From Porcisia hertigi (lineage: Eukaryota > Euglenozoa > Kinetoplastea > Trypanosomatida > Trypanosomatidae): DNA of 64,000 nucleotides. The number at the start of each line of letters is the position of its first letter. Positions within the stretch are counted from its first letter, which is position 1. The notes beneath the pieces are model-generated. The model was not told the origin of the DNA, did no database searches, and saw nothing but the letters and a program-made list of their open reading frames with translations. Location: NCBI RefSeq assembly GCF_017918235.1, contig NC_090594.1, forward strand, positions 1,021,501 through 1,085,500, read 5' to 3'. Position numbers and translations under genes: made by a program. Of this stretch, positions 20,454 through 29,464 are shown piece after piece.

Positions 20454-21980
20454 GAGTGAGTGGTGCACGTGGATTCCCCCTTTTCCTTACGCTGGGAGGG
20501 AGGGAGGGAGGGAGGGGAGCCCCGCTATCTTCATCGATAGCGCTTTCGCTGCTGACACAGGTGGGCCCGATTTGTACTGCTGTCTCCCTTCCTTTCAATC
20601 TCTGTAGGGGCGACGTTGGGATTGCGTGCCCTTCGGCTGTCCACGTGCCCGATTTCTCGCACACGTTGGCGAAGGTGCTCGTTTGCGTACATTAGCGAAG
20701 CAGATGACCGCATTGGATGAATGATGGGTCTCTCTCCCCGGGTGACGAGGAGAATGCGATTCAGGAACATGCGCGAATCTAGGTCACATTCAAAAAATAA
20801 TAAAAAAAAGTGCCGCCCTCGTATAGAGAGACCCGCGTGATCACGTCTCCAGGGGGAAGACAGGAACAAGGACTGCAGATTCCCCACACCTTTGGTGGTT
20901 TAAGCCTTCAACCTTGATTTGTCAGGGTATACCGCAGCCGCCCCCACCTTTTTCGTCAATGAGCCGTGCCTGCGCCTTCTTCTTTGCCCTCCCTCCTCCT
21001 CCTCCAAAGGCTCAGTTCAGATGCGAGAGCCGAGGTCAAGGCCACCCACCCATCGGATGACTTTCCTTTCTCTTTATCTCGTCTGTGTGTGTGCTCACTA
21101 CGTTCGTGTTTTTTTTATTGTTGTTGTTGGTCATAGTTTCGATCCTCTGACACGGAAGCTGAGCTTTCAAAAAGAACTTTTGTGATGATTGAGGTGGACG
21201 TCTACTGGTCTGATGGGGATAGGCAAAATCCTCTTTTTTTTTTTTGGGGGGGGGGGCTCCTTCTGTTGACACACTTATGCCCGGCAGGTATGTTGTGTTG
21301 CTTCGGGGCTTTTCCTACCTCTCAAACACCCCTCAAGCAATCTATGTGAGGTGGGCCGTGCAACAGAGAGAGAGAGAGCAGAGCGCTGTTTTTTTTTTCC
21401 ACTGGAGAAGACGCTGTGAGCATAATACGCATACCCGTACTTGAAAAACGATGGCTCCCTACTCCTCCGTTGTGACCTTATCCGATTTCTCTTACTCGCA
21501 CTGCTGATAGCGTTCGGAAGACGCTCTGCCTGGCTGCTCAGACATCCCTCAAATGCACTGGGGCGCATTACTTTTTTTTTTTGTCGAGCTCTTCGCCCAC
21601 TTTTCTCCTTTGCCTCTTTCCCCTTACCCCCCTTGCTCTCGATTTACATGGTTTCGTAACCAGTGCTTCACAGGGTTTTCTCTTGGAGAAAGTCGATCTA
21701 CGCGCCCCCCTCCAATTGTCACCGGCCTCACTCGAATCGGCCATACTGCCCAGTTGTCCAACGGTACCTACCGGAGTGTCCACCCACTCACTCTCTTGGT
21801 GGTGGTGGTGGTGGTGTGTCTTCTTTTCTGGGCTGATCAATCCACCTATTCCGTAATCTCGAGGGCCTCAACCCAGTGCAGCGCCACCTACCGCTGAGGA
21901 GTAGAAGCGCAAGCTCCTGTTTGTTCTTCACGGATTGTTTCCCCACCCAAACTCCCCTCTGGGGAGTTGGTCAAACTGAA
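20454..21980. other. Intergenic, 1.5 kb: 3'UTR and 5' leader
   Basis: No gene seen. There is a GGAG repeat near 20500-20518, a G-run at about 21245-21256 and a (GGT)n run at 21798-21816. CT-rich tracts near 21920-21962 precede an AG at 21965-21966, the possible acceptor just before the next ATG. Confidence 0.45.
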
Positions 21981-22550
21981 ATGCAGCGTTTTTGCATGGC
22001 GCTGGTGCGCGGACCCTATGTAGGGCGTGTTGCGCAACCCGCCGCGCCCAGTATTCAGACTAGCCCCGTGTTCGTGGCGCCGCTTCGAGCGGCGTCGTCA
22101 TCGATGCCGCCTGCTCATGGACCTGCGGAAACCATTCACTCCACCACAGAGACATCCGCAGCTGGGGCGACACAGGCTGTGCCCCATTTGGACCCAGAGG
22201 CTGCAGAGCAGGTGCGGATCGTGAAGGAGTTGGGCGAACAGGCCTTTGGTGAGAACACGGACATTTTGAAGAAGGTGGCGTTTCGTGGTCTGCGCTCTTT
22301 TGTTGTATGCGCTGTCGGCATGATCGCCTTCATGTGGGCAATGAAGAAGAAGAGGCGGGAACTCGAAGCAAGCGCACGGCCAGCTGTCGAAGCTGATTCT
22401 GGCCTGCAAGCCGCGGAAGATGGTGACCCGACGAGGCGATACTTGCAGGAAATGCGAGAGCTTGGTTTCGATGTGGATACGCTAGAAGCGGAGCTGGAGC
22501 AAGAGCGACTCGCTAAGGCCGCTGTTTCAAATCACCCCACGGAACTGTAG
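21981..22550 (+). CDS. Single-TM protein with likely mitochondrial presequence
   Basis: I do not recognise a family for this 189-residue protein. The N-terminus (about 1-40) is rich in Arg, Ala, Ser and hydroxylated residues with no acidic residue, as in a mitochondrial targeting sequence. A helix at about 75-100 precedes a single membrane segment at about 103-120, flanked by FRGLRSF and by a KKKRRE cluster. The C-terminal part (about 140-185) is an acidic helical segment with RRYLQEMRELGFD. An upstream GTG extends the frame, but the ATG at 21981 is chosen because it exposes the presequence and follows the predicted splice site closely. It could be a small inner-membrane subunit or assembly factor; this is inference from topology. 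Confidence 0.6.
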   Translation: MQRFCMALVRGPYVGRVAQPAAPSIQTSPVFVAPLRAASSSMPPAHGPAETIHSTTETSAAGATQAVPHLDPEAAEQVRIVKELGEQAFGENTDILKKVAFRGLRSFVVCAVGMIAFMWAMKKKRRELEASARPAVEADSGLQAAEDGDPTRRYLQEMRELGFDVDTLEAELEQERLAKAAVSNHPTEL

Positions 22551-23106
22551 TTGTAATTACAAGCGAATTAAAATGCGGTGTTCCTGAAGAGACGCGCCGT
22601 TGACCACAGTCGAACACACACGCACACCTGTCACATCACTTTTTGGTATTGAGGTGGAGGTCCAAGAGACGGAGGGGGGGGGGATAAAGCAATGAGAGAC
22701 GGGTGCTCCTCTCAACCCTCCTCTTTTTCAAAGAGGGAGAACATGTGAGAGACCTAATGACGGAGATCACATACCACGACCTCTGCGAAGCCGTCAAGCA
22801 TTTTTTTGTTCCTTTTCTTTCCTGCTATTATCATTCCCCCCTATGGTCGGACACACTGACTGCCGCGATGGACATGCGGGTTGGTGTTTTCACTCCCTCG
22901 CTAGCAGCTCTCTCACCCCCCCTCTTTTTATTCTTTTCCATCCTTTCACCTCAAGGTGCACTTTTGTAATGCCTCTCACTTTTTTTTTATGCTATTTTTT
23001 GCCTGCATGAAGTGTTTGTGAACACAGGTCTGCCTAACGTATCAGCCGTGCGCCACACCCCGTGCCTTTTCACCTTTGCCATTTTCTCTCCGGCCTCTCT
23101 GGAAAC
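22551..23106. other. Intergenic: 3'UTR and 5' leader of the DHHC gene
   Basis: No gene seen. T-rich pyrimidine tracts lie at about 22979-23001, followed by an AG at 23011-23012. A second CT-rich stretch at about 23065-23100 lies directly upstream of the ATG. The in-frame GTG at 23062 is not used as a start here. Confidence 0.45.
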
Positions 23107-24315
23107 ATGCTAAACCATATAGCGGCTTTTGCTGGGTCTGATGATGTCTATGCGCGCCACACCACATACCCGACTTCTGAGTCACACGACGTGGAGAAAA
23201 TTCCTCCCCCTATCAATGGCAGCGATCATGGTGGCAATAATGCTTGCCCTTCCCCTGGGGGCTGCGAGTACACCCATACACATGCAACATCTCTGGGCAG
23301 TGACCAGCAAGCCGCGGATGACAGCGTGTGTATTTCATCGTGTCCCTCCACCCCGGTCGAACTGTGGCCTGCAGTCTCTGCGTCACAGTCTCAGTCACTG
23401 TTTCCGGGCACCCACGCGGAGGTGCCGCCGTACGCCGTCCCTGTTCAGAGGTACAGTCGCCTGTACTGCGGAAACCTTAGCCTTCCGCCAGGCATGACAA
23501 AGCGCGCGCTCGGCCGGCTGCGCATTGTGTGCTGTTGCGTGGTGACTGCCCAAAGTTGGCACGCTTTTTTTGTTGCTTTGCTAATCCTCGCTATCACAAT
23601 GCTGTTTGTGGCGGTCGTCGTACCACACGGGGAGTGGTTCACCCACTGCTTCATGGCCCTGTTAACCGCCGCGTCCATCGCGTGCCTGACATTGTCAGTC
23701 ACTCTCGACCCTGGTGTTATTCCACCAGCCTCGCTGTCACAGCAGCCAGCGCAGCCAACAACTGTCGTCGTGGAAGGGAGGTCTGTGCAGTGCAAGTTGT
23801 GCACGACCTGCCACATCATCCGCCCCCCGCAGAGTAGCCACTGCCGCTTCTGCGATGTCTGCGTGGAGGAATTCGACCACCACTGCGTAGTTCTTGGCTC
23901 CTGTGTGGGAAAGCGGACGTTCCGCTTCTTTGGCGGTTTCTTCATAACGACCAGCTTCCTCACGGTATACATGTGTATTCGCTCCTTTGTCGTCATTGTG
24001 TCGACCGACTTCAAGCCTGCATACGAACAGCCAAATTTGATTTGGTTGGCGATGTCGTGCACGCTGTGCATGTTCTTTGGGCTCGCTGGGTGCATACTGG
24101 TGATACCATGCGCGTGTCGCTACATTAAGCTGAGTGCTACCCGCACCACCATGAAGGAGAGGAGGAGACAGCGGTATCAGACGCAGTCAGGGGAGGAGCC
24201 GTTTAGCCACATGCCCGTAGCAGTGCCGAGCAGCACCAGCTACTTCGTCAACATCATTCAACGCTTCTTTGGTCCTATGGAACGCAGCAAGATCCCTTTT
24301 GACTACTACGTCTAG
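23107..24315 (+). CDS. DHHC-type palmitoyltransferase
   Basis: This 402-residue protein S-acylates cytosolic cysteines at a membrane. Four membrane helices are visible at about 153-172, 182-202, 278-302 and 312-335. The cytosolic DHHC cysteine-rich domain lies between helices 2 and 3 (about 226-275): CKLC, TCHIIRPPQSSHC, RFCDVCVEEFDHHC, with the catalytic Cys in DHHC at about residue 260. It continues with GSCVGKRTFRFF, the equivalent of the usual GNCVGxRNYRFF. A DPG motif follows helix 2 (TLDPGVIPP), as in the family. A TTxxE-like segment (TTMKE) follows helix 4. The long N-terminal 120 residues are disordered. This is the last intact gene of the plus-strand unit, so its transcript borders the termination region. 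Confidence 0.92.
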   Translation: MLNHIAAFAGSDDVYARHTTYPTSESHDVEKIPPPINGSDHGGNNACPSPGGCEYTHTHATSLGSDQQAADDSVCISSCPSTPVELWPAVSASQSQSLFPGTHAEVPPYAVPVQRYSRLYCGNLSLPPGMTKRALGRLRIVCCCVVTAQSWHAFFVALLILAITMLFVAVVVPHGEWFTHCFMALLTAASIACLTLSVTLDPGVIPPASLSQQPAQPTTVVVEGRSVQCKLCTTCHIIRPPQSSHCRFCDVCVEEFDHHCVVLGSCVGKRTFRFFGGFFITTSFLTVYMCIRSFVVIVSTDFKPAYEQPNLIWLAMSCTLCMFFGLAGCILVIPCACRYIKLSATRTTMKERRRQRYQTQSGEEPFSHMPVAVPSSTSYFVNIIQRFFGPMERSKIPFDYYV

Positions 24316-24605
24316 TGTGTGTGTGTGTGTACGTGGTGGTGGTGAGGGGGGGGGGACCAGTCCTAGGAGAAAACATGGGAGCCGAATCGAAATGAAAGGA
24401 GGTTGTCGTATGCTAGAAGCCTGCATATCTGTAGCGATTTCGCCTACCGCCGCTGGCCTGAGTGCCGGGGACGTATTTTTGTTTTTGTTGCGATTGTTCT
24501 GTCCTACAAAGACTAATTGTTGACCTTTGCCAGACGTTTCTGCAATGCGATTCTTGTTTGAGTGTGGTACAGGTGTACGCCTGGCATCGCCGATGATAGC
24601 TCTTG

Positions 24606-24636
24606 CCCCATTTCTTCAGTAACTGAGGAAATGGGG
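24606..24636. terminator. Near-perfect 14-bp hairpin in the strand-switch region
   Basis: Arms at 24606-24619 and 24623-24636 are complementary over 14 positions with one G-T pair and enclose a three-base TAA loop. The outer four pairs are C-G. Position in the convergent region and strength suggest a termination or 3'-end element. No such RNA-hairpin terminator is established for trypanosomatid polymerase II, so the terminator label is tentative. It could equally be a remnant of a small repeat. Confidence 0.4.
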
Positions 24637-25082
24637 GAAAACAATTTGGGAATCGTCCAAGGGAAGAGGGCAGGCATCGCGAAGCCGCTGCTGCTGCTGC
24701 TGCTACCGCCAGCCGCGCTGGCCTAGCAAACCCCTTTCAGGGCAGGGTCTGACGGTGGAGTATGAGGGAGGTTCCTTTTTTTTGGGGGGGGGGAGGGGAT
24801 AGCCCTTGCTCAAACACTGAACATACCCCCCCCCCCCACCGGCCGCTGTCTTGCTTTGCTGTCTCCATCGTTCCTATCCACGTTGAGGATTTCATCCGCC
24901 CCGCCGCCTCATTTTTTTCCCCCTCATGCTGCTGCACAGGAGGTGCTCGTAAGTGGGCTGCACATCACCCACACTTTTGATTTTTGCAGCCCCGACGAGG
25001 TCATCCACTCCCGGGCCCCGCATCTCCTCCTACCATCGATCCCCCCCCCCCCAAAGAAAAAACGGTAATGAGCACGTGCTGA

Positions 25083-25527
25083 ATATTCGAAAACGAGTAC
25101 GGTCTGTGGAAGTCACACATAGCGCATTATGCGCGAAGCTTTATGCACGCCCCGTGCCGCGGTCGTATCGACACCTACAGTCACCAACTCGCGCGGGTGT
25201 TGGAGTTGCTGACGAACAATGACTTTTGCGCCAATGGATAGAGGCAGTCGATTCTGTTTTTCACCTGCGCCGCGGGCAAGGAACGTACAGGTCTCATGGC
25301 GGCCATCGTCCTCCACTTTCTTTGCGTGCCGCAAGACGCCATTTTCGACGACTACATACTGACCAGAGTCTGTCTGAAGTGATCCACGGAGGCCCATTTG
25401 CACTACAACGCGGCAGAGAGGAAGCGCCGAAGACGTCGACATCATCTGGGGCGTCGTTTCCTCGGACCACAGAGAAGCGTTTCGCCACACGGATGCCAAT
25501 CCATGGCAGTGTTGGACACCTTCACGT
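25083..25527 (+). pseudogene. Decayed tyrosine phosphatase (HCxxGKxRTG family) fragment
   Basis: In the frame starting at 25083 the sequence reads as protein (IFENEYGLWKSH, then SHQLARVLELL). It meets an in-frame TAG at 25239-25241 and resumes with FFTCAAGKERTGLM and VPQDAIFDDYILTR before a TGA at 25380-25382. CAAGKERTG is the phosphate-binding loop of protein tyrosine phosphatases of the LipA/MptpB-like type (usual motif HCxAGKDRTG); here Thr replaces the His before the catalytic Cys. DDYILTR matches the helix that follows in that family. After 25382 protein-like pieces continue in shifted frames (TEAHLHYNAAERKRR in the same frame, then AEDVDIIWGVVSSDHREAF one frame on). The N-terminal half is not recognisable. 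Two stops and at least one shift imply loss of function. It lies on the plus strand and may once have been the last gene of unit 1. Confidence 0.65.
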
Positions 25528-25667
25528 CACTGAGAAGCCACCGATGGATGCGGAGGCTGTCCCGCGTCCTACTCTGGGAAATGGGCGTGCGCGCAAAACG
25601 GCTCCGCTCATGTTCGGCGCAGCTTTCCGCCATGGGCCCACCAATCGCCATACGCGGGAATCCCAAC

Positions 25668-25880
25668 CCCGCCCCGCGGCGGCCCCCCCCCCTTGCCCGC
25701 CGGGGCCCAGGCGGCGGGCGTCCTGTGCGCGGCGCGCGGGATACCCCGGAGGGGGGGCGGGGCGGCGGCTGCACGCGGGGGCAGCCGGCCAAAAACAGTG
25801 GGGGCGCGCGCACGAATTTTTTTTAAGCGGAGGCCGGCCTTTCTCATGCCGGGGAGGCGGCGGGCCGGTGCCGGCACCCG
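25668..25880. other. Extremely G+C-rich block
   Basis: About 210 nt consist almost wholly of G and C, with runs of C then G, several GCGC stretches and one T-run. The block ends near a perfect 12-nt palindrome at 25867-25878. Its base composition is unlike both neighbours. It follows the phosphatase remains directly. It may be a true GC island of the strand-switch region or a poorly resolved stretch of assembly. Confidence 0.6.
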
Positions 25881-26070
25881 CGCGCCGACATCGCAATGAA
25901 TGCCCAAGACAAAGTGTCTGCTGGTGTTGACTTTACCGATTTTTTTGTTTGCGGTTTGCGCAGGGGGGGGGGGGGGACACACAGATACAAAAGGTATAGA
26001 TGCGTACTGGTTGACGAAAGGTGTGGGAGATCGCATTTACACTTAAACCCCCGCCAAGACCCTACACGAC

Positions 26071-27108
26071 TCAGGTGGGCTCGGGGAAACAATACACCGT
26101 GGACTCGGAAGAGAAACGTAGCATGGCTAAAGTTGCATTCTCTGGCTCCAGTGCGCGTCCGTTCATGACCAGCATCGGTAAGCGCACAACAGGTCCTGTA
26201 GACGTCTGTGCAGTCCACGGCATGATGACTTCCAGGATGCGGCGCTTGAGGTCGTACAGCGTCGAATCGATGGTGCAACCCAAGCGGAAGCTCATCCCGT
26301 TCATGGTGCGCACTAGCACACTGATGGCGTTGCAGTCAAACGCCTGGACCGCCCCACCAGACGAAAGCGCTGGTGTAGGAACCGGGTTGGGAATCACCGG
26401 TGGTGCATAGCGATTGGACCTGGGATACCGCTGGACAGCGCTCTTTGTGACCGGCGCCGTTGTAACCTTGCGAGAAGCGAACGGGGCTGGCGGCACTGCA
26501 TTTCGCGGCAGCGGCTTGGATGATAACATGGTTTTGGTACTCTCAGACGCCGCCGCCGCGGCAGCCCCCGCCGCGGCCATCACCTTGGAAGAGATGGGCA
26601 TCACCGCCGGGCGCGGCTTCTTGCTGGGTTGTACGCGCTGCCGAGTGGCCTGTTTTGGAGATGCCTTTGACGGTGTGGTCGTGGCACGCCCGCGACTGCT
26701 GCTTTTAGCAGGTCTGCCCTTGGCGGGCGCAGCCGGCGGTGGCGCCTTGCGCTGGTGTCCGGGTGGCCGCTTGACAGTCAGTGGTACAGCCTTGGTAGAT
26801 CGCTTGACAGCCGCTGCTGCAGCCTTGGTAGATCGCTTGGGAGCTTTTTTGGCTGGCAAGCGCGGCGATGTCTTCGCTGTAGTCGACACGGACGCTGCTG
26901 TCAACGCCGCCTTCGAATTTGCTTTCTTCATTGCAGCCTTTGCTGGCGCCACCTTCGCCTTCGACTCGGCTGCGGGCTTTGAGGGCTTACGCTTCGATTG
27001 TTTTTTCTTGTGTCCCCATCCGAGGTAAAGCTTCCCAAGTTGCATCGCAGCGGCGTTGTCTACGATATAGTCCGACCGCGGCCGGCGCACGCGTGGTTGC
27101 AGCTTCAT
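26071..27108 (-). CDS. Histone H1-like Lys/Ala-rich protein with C-terminal ubiquitin-like domain
   Basis: This 345-residue protein joins two unlike parts. Residues about 30-240 are dominated by Lys, Ala, Pro, Ser and Thr with repeated basic patches (AKKAPKRSTKAAAAAVKRS and similar), like the tail of histone H1 or other DNA-coating proteins. Residues about 262-343 look like a ubiquitin beta-grasp fold: SVLVRTMNGMSFRLG as the first hairpin, STLYDLKRRILEVI as the helix, then LPMLVMNGRALEPENATL, the equivalent of the LIFAGKQLED...L stretch, and a last STVYCFPE strand. There is no C-terminal Gly-Gly, so it is a built-in domain rather than a modifier. It is the last gene of the minus-strand unit, beside the termination zone. 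A chromatin role is an inference from composition. The start is the ATG at 27106-27108. Confidence 0.7.
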   Translation of the reverse strand: MKLQPRVRRPRSDYIVDNAAAMQLGKLYLGWGHKKKQSKRKPSKPAAESKAKVAPAKAAMKKANSKAALTAASVSTTAKTSPRLPAKKAPKRSTKAAAAAVKRSTKAVPLTVKRPPGHQRKAPPPAAPAKGRPAKSSSRGRATTTPSKASPKQATRQRVQPSKKPRPAVMPISSKVMAAAGAAAAAASESTKTMLSSKPLPRNAVPPAPFASRKVTTAPVTKSAVQRYPRSNRYAPPVIPNPVPTPALSSGGAVQAFDCNAISVLVRTMNGMSFRLGCTIDSTLYDLKRRILEVIMPWTAQTSTGPVVRLPMLVMNGRALEPENATLAMLRFSSESTVYCFPEPT

Positions 27109-27702
27109 TGTTTATTTTTTTTAGCGCACGTCGAAGAGGGATGGGGCTGTTGATGTGCCGGAGGGATACAGGGGAAGCGGGGGGTGGGGGTTCGGTAAGT
27201 TAACGACACGTCGGCCCTAACTGTATTACCTGCGGGCGGCAACGATATGAGATGATCCTATGATATTATTAGTGCTTGACACCAGGAGGCTATCGTCTTC
27301 GCGTGCTATCACCAGCATGCGAGGGTGATAGACGTGGAGAGGGAGGGGGGGGGGGAGAAGATGGCAAGGAAAAAGGGGTCACCAGTGGAGCCAAGAGTGG
27401 GAGTGCCACGTGCCTCTGTAGCAGTGACGCAGAAGGCAGCCGGCTTATTGAATCGCGGATGCCCACCTCGTCCATCTCGTCGTCGCGTCGCTGCTCATTA
27501 GAAAAAAATGCGCATGTTTCCCTTTCAAGGCTTTTCTGCGGAGCATGTCACAGGTAGCGGTGGGAAGGACGTGGTGCGGATGTGCCTATGTAGAGCACAG
27601 AAGTCCACACCGTGCCACGATAGCACATGAACAGCACGAAGGAATGTGACATTAAATAATGCATGCATACTGTACAACGTTTGTTCCGTAAACGACGTCG
27701 TC
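27109..27702. other. Intergenic: 3'UTR of the FCP1-like gene and leader of the UBL gene
   Basis: No gene seen. On the minus strand, C-rich pyrimidine tracts (G-runs on the plus strand) lie at about 27132-27192 and 27330-27365 and would serve as splice signals for the downstream gene at 27108. Confidence 0.45.
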
Positions 27703-28842
27703 TCAGGACCGCTGTGTTTTCTCTTCTTTGCCAGCTTCCCGCTCAAGGTCGTGTGCGGGTGGAGGTGAGATGGAGTCTCCCGACGACCTGCTGGTGCGCT
27801 CAACGTTGTCGCTGCAGTTGCAGTCCCCGGCAGACACCGTCTTCTCACTCACCGAGCTCCCCGCCAGAGTAACGGGAGCAGGCAAACAAACCTCACTTGC
27901 GCCAGCGGCTGCCGATACCTTGTCTCGGTTTACGCGCACTCGCTTCCGCTGCACACCCGCATCTCTGCGTCGCCGCCGTGTACCAAGGTGGAAAATAGGA
28001 ATTTCATTGCCGTCGGAGCCGGTCACTGTCTGCTGGGAAAGCAACTCGCACGATGCAAGAAAGCGCGGCACCGTCTCCTCGCTCTTCACAAGCGACTGCA
28101 ACAGCTCGCGCAGGAGGAACAACGTGCGATCGGTTTGGCGGCGCCGCCGCAGTGGTGGTTGCGAGCTACCGACGCCGTCGCCTTCACCAGCTTGTGCCGC
28201 TACTGGCGCCGCGGTTGTACTGGGTTCCCGGACAGCACTGTCTTTCCCGTCACCCGCCGTCGCCGTCTCTGCAGCTTGCGGCGGCGTCGAGCCTTCCTCC
28301 TCGGTCGTTTCTGGCAACACCTCGAAGTCCTCCACGATGATGCTGTTCTGCGGATTAGCCCGCACACAGTCGGGTGTGTTCTCAATCATGAGGGTGTAGT
28401 TTAGGTCACGGCCGAGCTGCCGCAGGTCCTTGGTGTAGTTCTCCCCGTGGAACCACTTCTCGTGTCGATAGACAAGGTGCTCGATTATGTGATCCTCGTT
28501 AATTTCCTCGAGGACGCACTTGGCGTAGTCACGCTCGCCGGCGGTCCACACAATTACCTCAAAGTCATCCTTGATGAAGCGGAAAAGATCTTTGAGGTAG
28601 GCGCGAGCATAGAGGGGCCCGTTCCGGGCGTACACGACGGTTTCGTCGAGGTCGAAGACGACAGTGTAGCGCTTCGTCCCGTCCGAGGGAGGGGCGACGA
28701 GTTGCTTTCCTTTCACCAACATCGTCGGTTTTCGCCGCCTCAGCAGCTCGTCGTTGTCCTCCTTCTTCTTCTCAAATAAGTTCTCCCGCAACAGGGCGCT
28801 CCCCTTTGGCGGGGGGGTCAATTTTGTGGGTGAGTCCGTCAT
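27703..28842 (-). CDS. FCP1/SCP-type (NIF) HAD phosphatase
   Basis: This 379-residue protein carries an FCP1-homology catalytic domain. The signature DLDET lies at residues 64-68, where the first Asp is the nucleophile of the DxDxT phosphatases. It is followed by YARAYLKDLFRFI, then the motif FEVIVWTAGERDYA, a YRHEKWFHGENYTKDL segment and LNYTLMIENTPDCVRANPQNSI. In SCP/FCP1 enzymes the last motif normally contains Asp-Asn-Ser/Thr-Pro; here it is Glu-Asn-Thr-Pro. The C-terminal half is Ser/Ala-rich and disordered with an Arg-rich stretch. Members dephosphorylate RNA polymerase II tail serines or other phosphoproteins, and trypanosomatid polymerase II lacks the heptad tail, so the substrate is open. 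An upstream GTG extends the frame; the ATG at 28842 is used. Confidence 0.85.
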   Translation of the reverse strand: MTDSPTKLTPPPKGSALLRENLFEKKKEDNDELLRRRKPTMLVKGKQLVAPPSDGTKRYTVVFDLDETVVYARNGPLYARAYLKDLFRFIKDDFEVIVWTAGERDYAKCVLEEINEDHIIEHLVYRHEKWFHGENYTKDLRQLGRDLNYTLMIENTPDCVRANPQNSIIVEDFEVLPETTEEEGSTPPQAAETATAGDGKDSAVREPSTTAAPVAAQAGEGDGVGSSQPPLRRRRQTDRTLFLLRELLQSLVKSEETVPRFLASCELLSQQTVTGSDGNEIPIFHLGTRRRRRDAGVQRKRVRVNRDKVSAAAGASEVCLPAPVTLAGSSVSEKTVSAGDCNCSDNVERTSRSSGDSISPPPAHDLEREAGKEEKTQRS

Positions 28843-29464
28843 TGTGTGTGTATATATATATATACAAGGGGGCCCTGTTGTAGATTCGAAAGCACACACG
28901 GCTCAATACGCGCAGGCATACGTAGAAAAGCACCAATATTGAAGCTCTCGAGCACCTCTTCCCGCCCGTAGCTTTCGTGACTGCGCATGAGCGTGTGTGA
29001 CCCCCCGTCGGGGTCTCAGAGACGGAGGGAGGAAGGGGGGGCGGAAAATGAGCAAAAGGCCACACGAGAGGGGGGGGAGGGGAGGGGCACGATAAAAGCC
29101 AAGATGAAAGCGTGCTCGAACCGTTACGGCCCATGAAGTGGAGCGAGGGGTGCTACTCATCATGCCGTGAGAGGAGAGGCTGCCCTACACGCAATTCTAC
29201 GTCGTGCTGAACCACAAGAGAGAAGGGGTCTCCAGGCAGTATCAAACGTAGGTCGATTCGCTTCTGTCTCATTTTGTATTAGAAGCACATCTGTAAGACA
29301 CGCTGTTCCACAAAACACGGAGGTAAATAACAGAAACAGGAAGTTCGCAGCACTCAGCGGGGGGGGGGGGGGGGAGGGCGAAGAACGAGCAGCACTGAAG
29401 AGTCGTTCTCCGAGGCTGCCGTTTCGATATCCTCCCCAAAGCAGAATTACACGTGGCTGAGCAG
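28843..29464. other. Intergenic: 3'UTR of the ePHD gene and leader of the FCP1-like gene
   Basis: No gene seen. A 16-nt self-complementary TA tract bounded by G and C lies at 28850-28865, eight bases upstream of the start codon. G-rich plus-strand runs at about 29020-29090, which are pyrimidine tracts on the coding strand, are the likely splice signal. A 16-nt G-run lies at 29359-29374. Confidence 0.5.

Larger units (their letters stand above)
24316..26070. other. Convergent strand-switch region between two polycistronic units
   Basis: Plus-strand genes end at 24315 and minus-strand genes end at 26071, so the two transcription units converge here. In trypanosomatids such regions are polymerase II termination zones, marked by base J and histone H3 variant; that is family knowledge, not seen in the sequence. 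What I see is a (TG)n run directly after the last stop codon, a hairpin at 24606-24636, a (GCT)n run at about 24688-24703, a C-run at about 24828-24838, remains of a tyrosine-phosphatase gene, an extremely G+C-rich block and a 13-nt G-run near 25963-25975. No tRNA or rRNA gene was recognised. Confidence 0.8.

Noticed and set aside
25226-25930. 234-codon plus-strand open frame across the phosphatase remains
   Set aside because: It reads the phosphatase loop in the wrong frame (HLRRGQGTY) and continues into the GC block, so it is a shadow of decayed coding sequence.
26414-27028. 204-codon plus-strand frame inside the H1-like gene
   Set aside because: It is the antisense shadow of the Lys/Ala-rich region, which automatically yields Ala/Phe/Asp-rich open frames.
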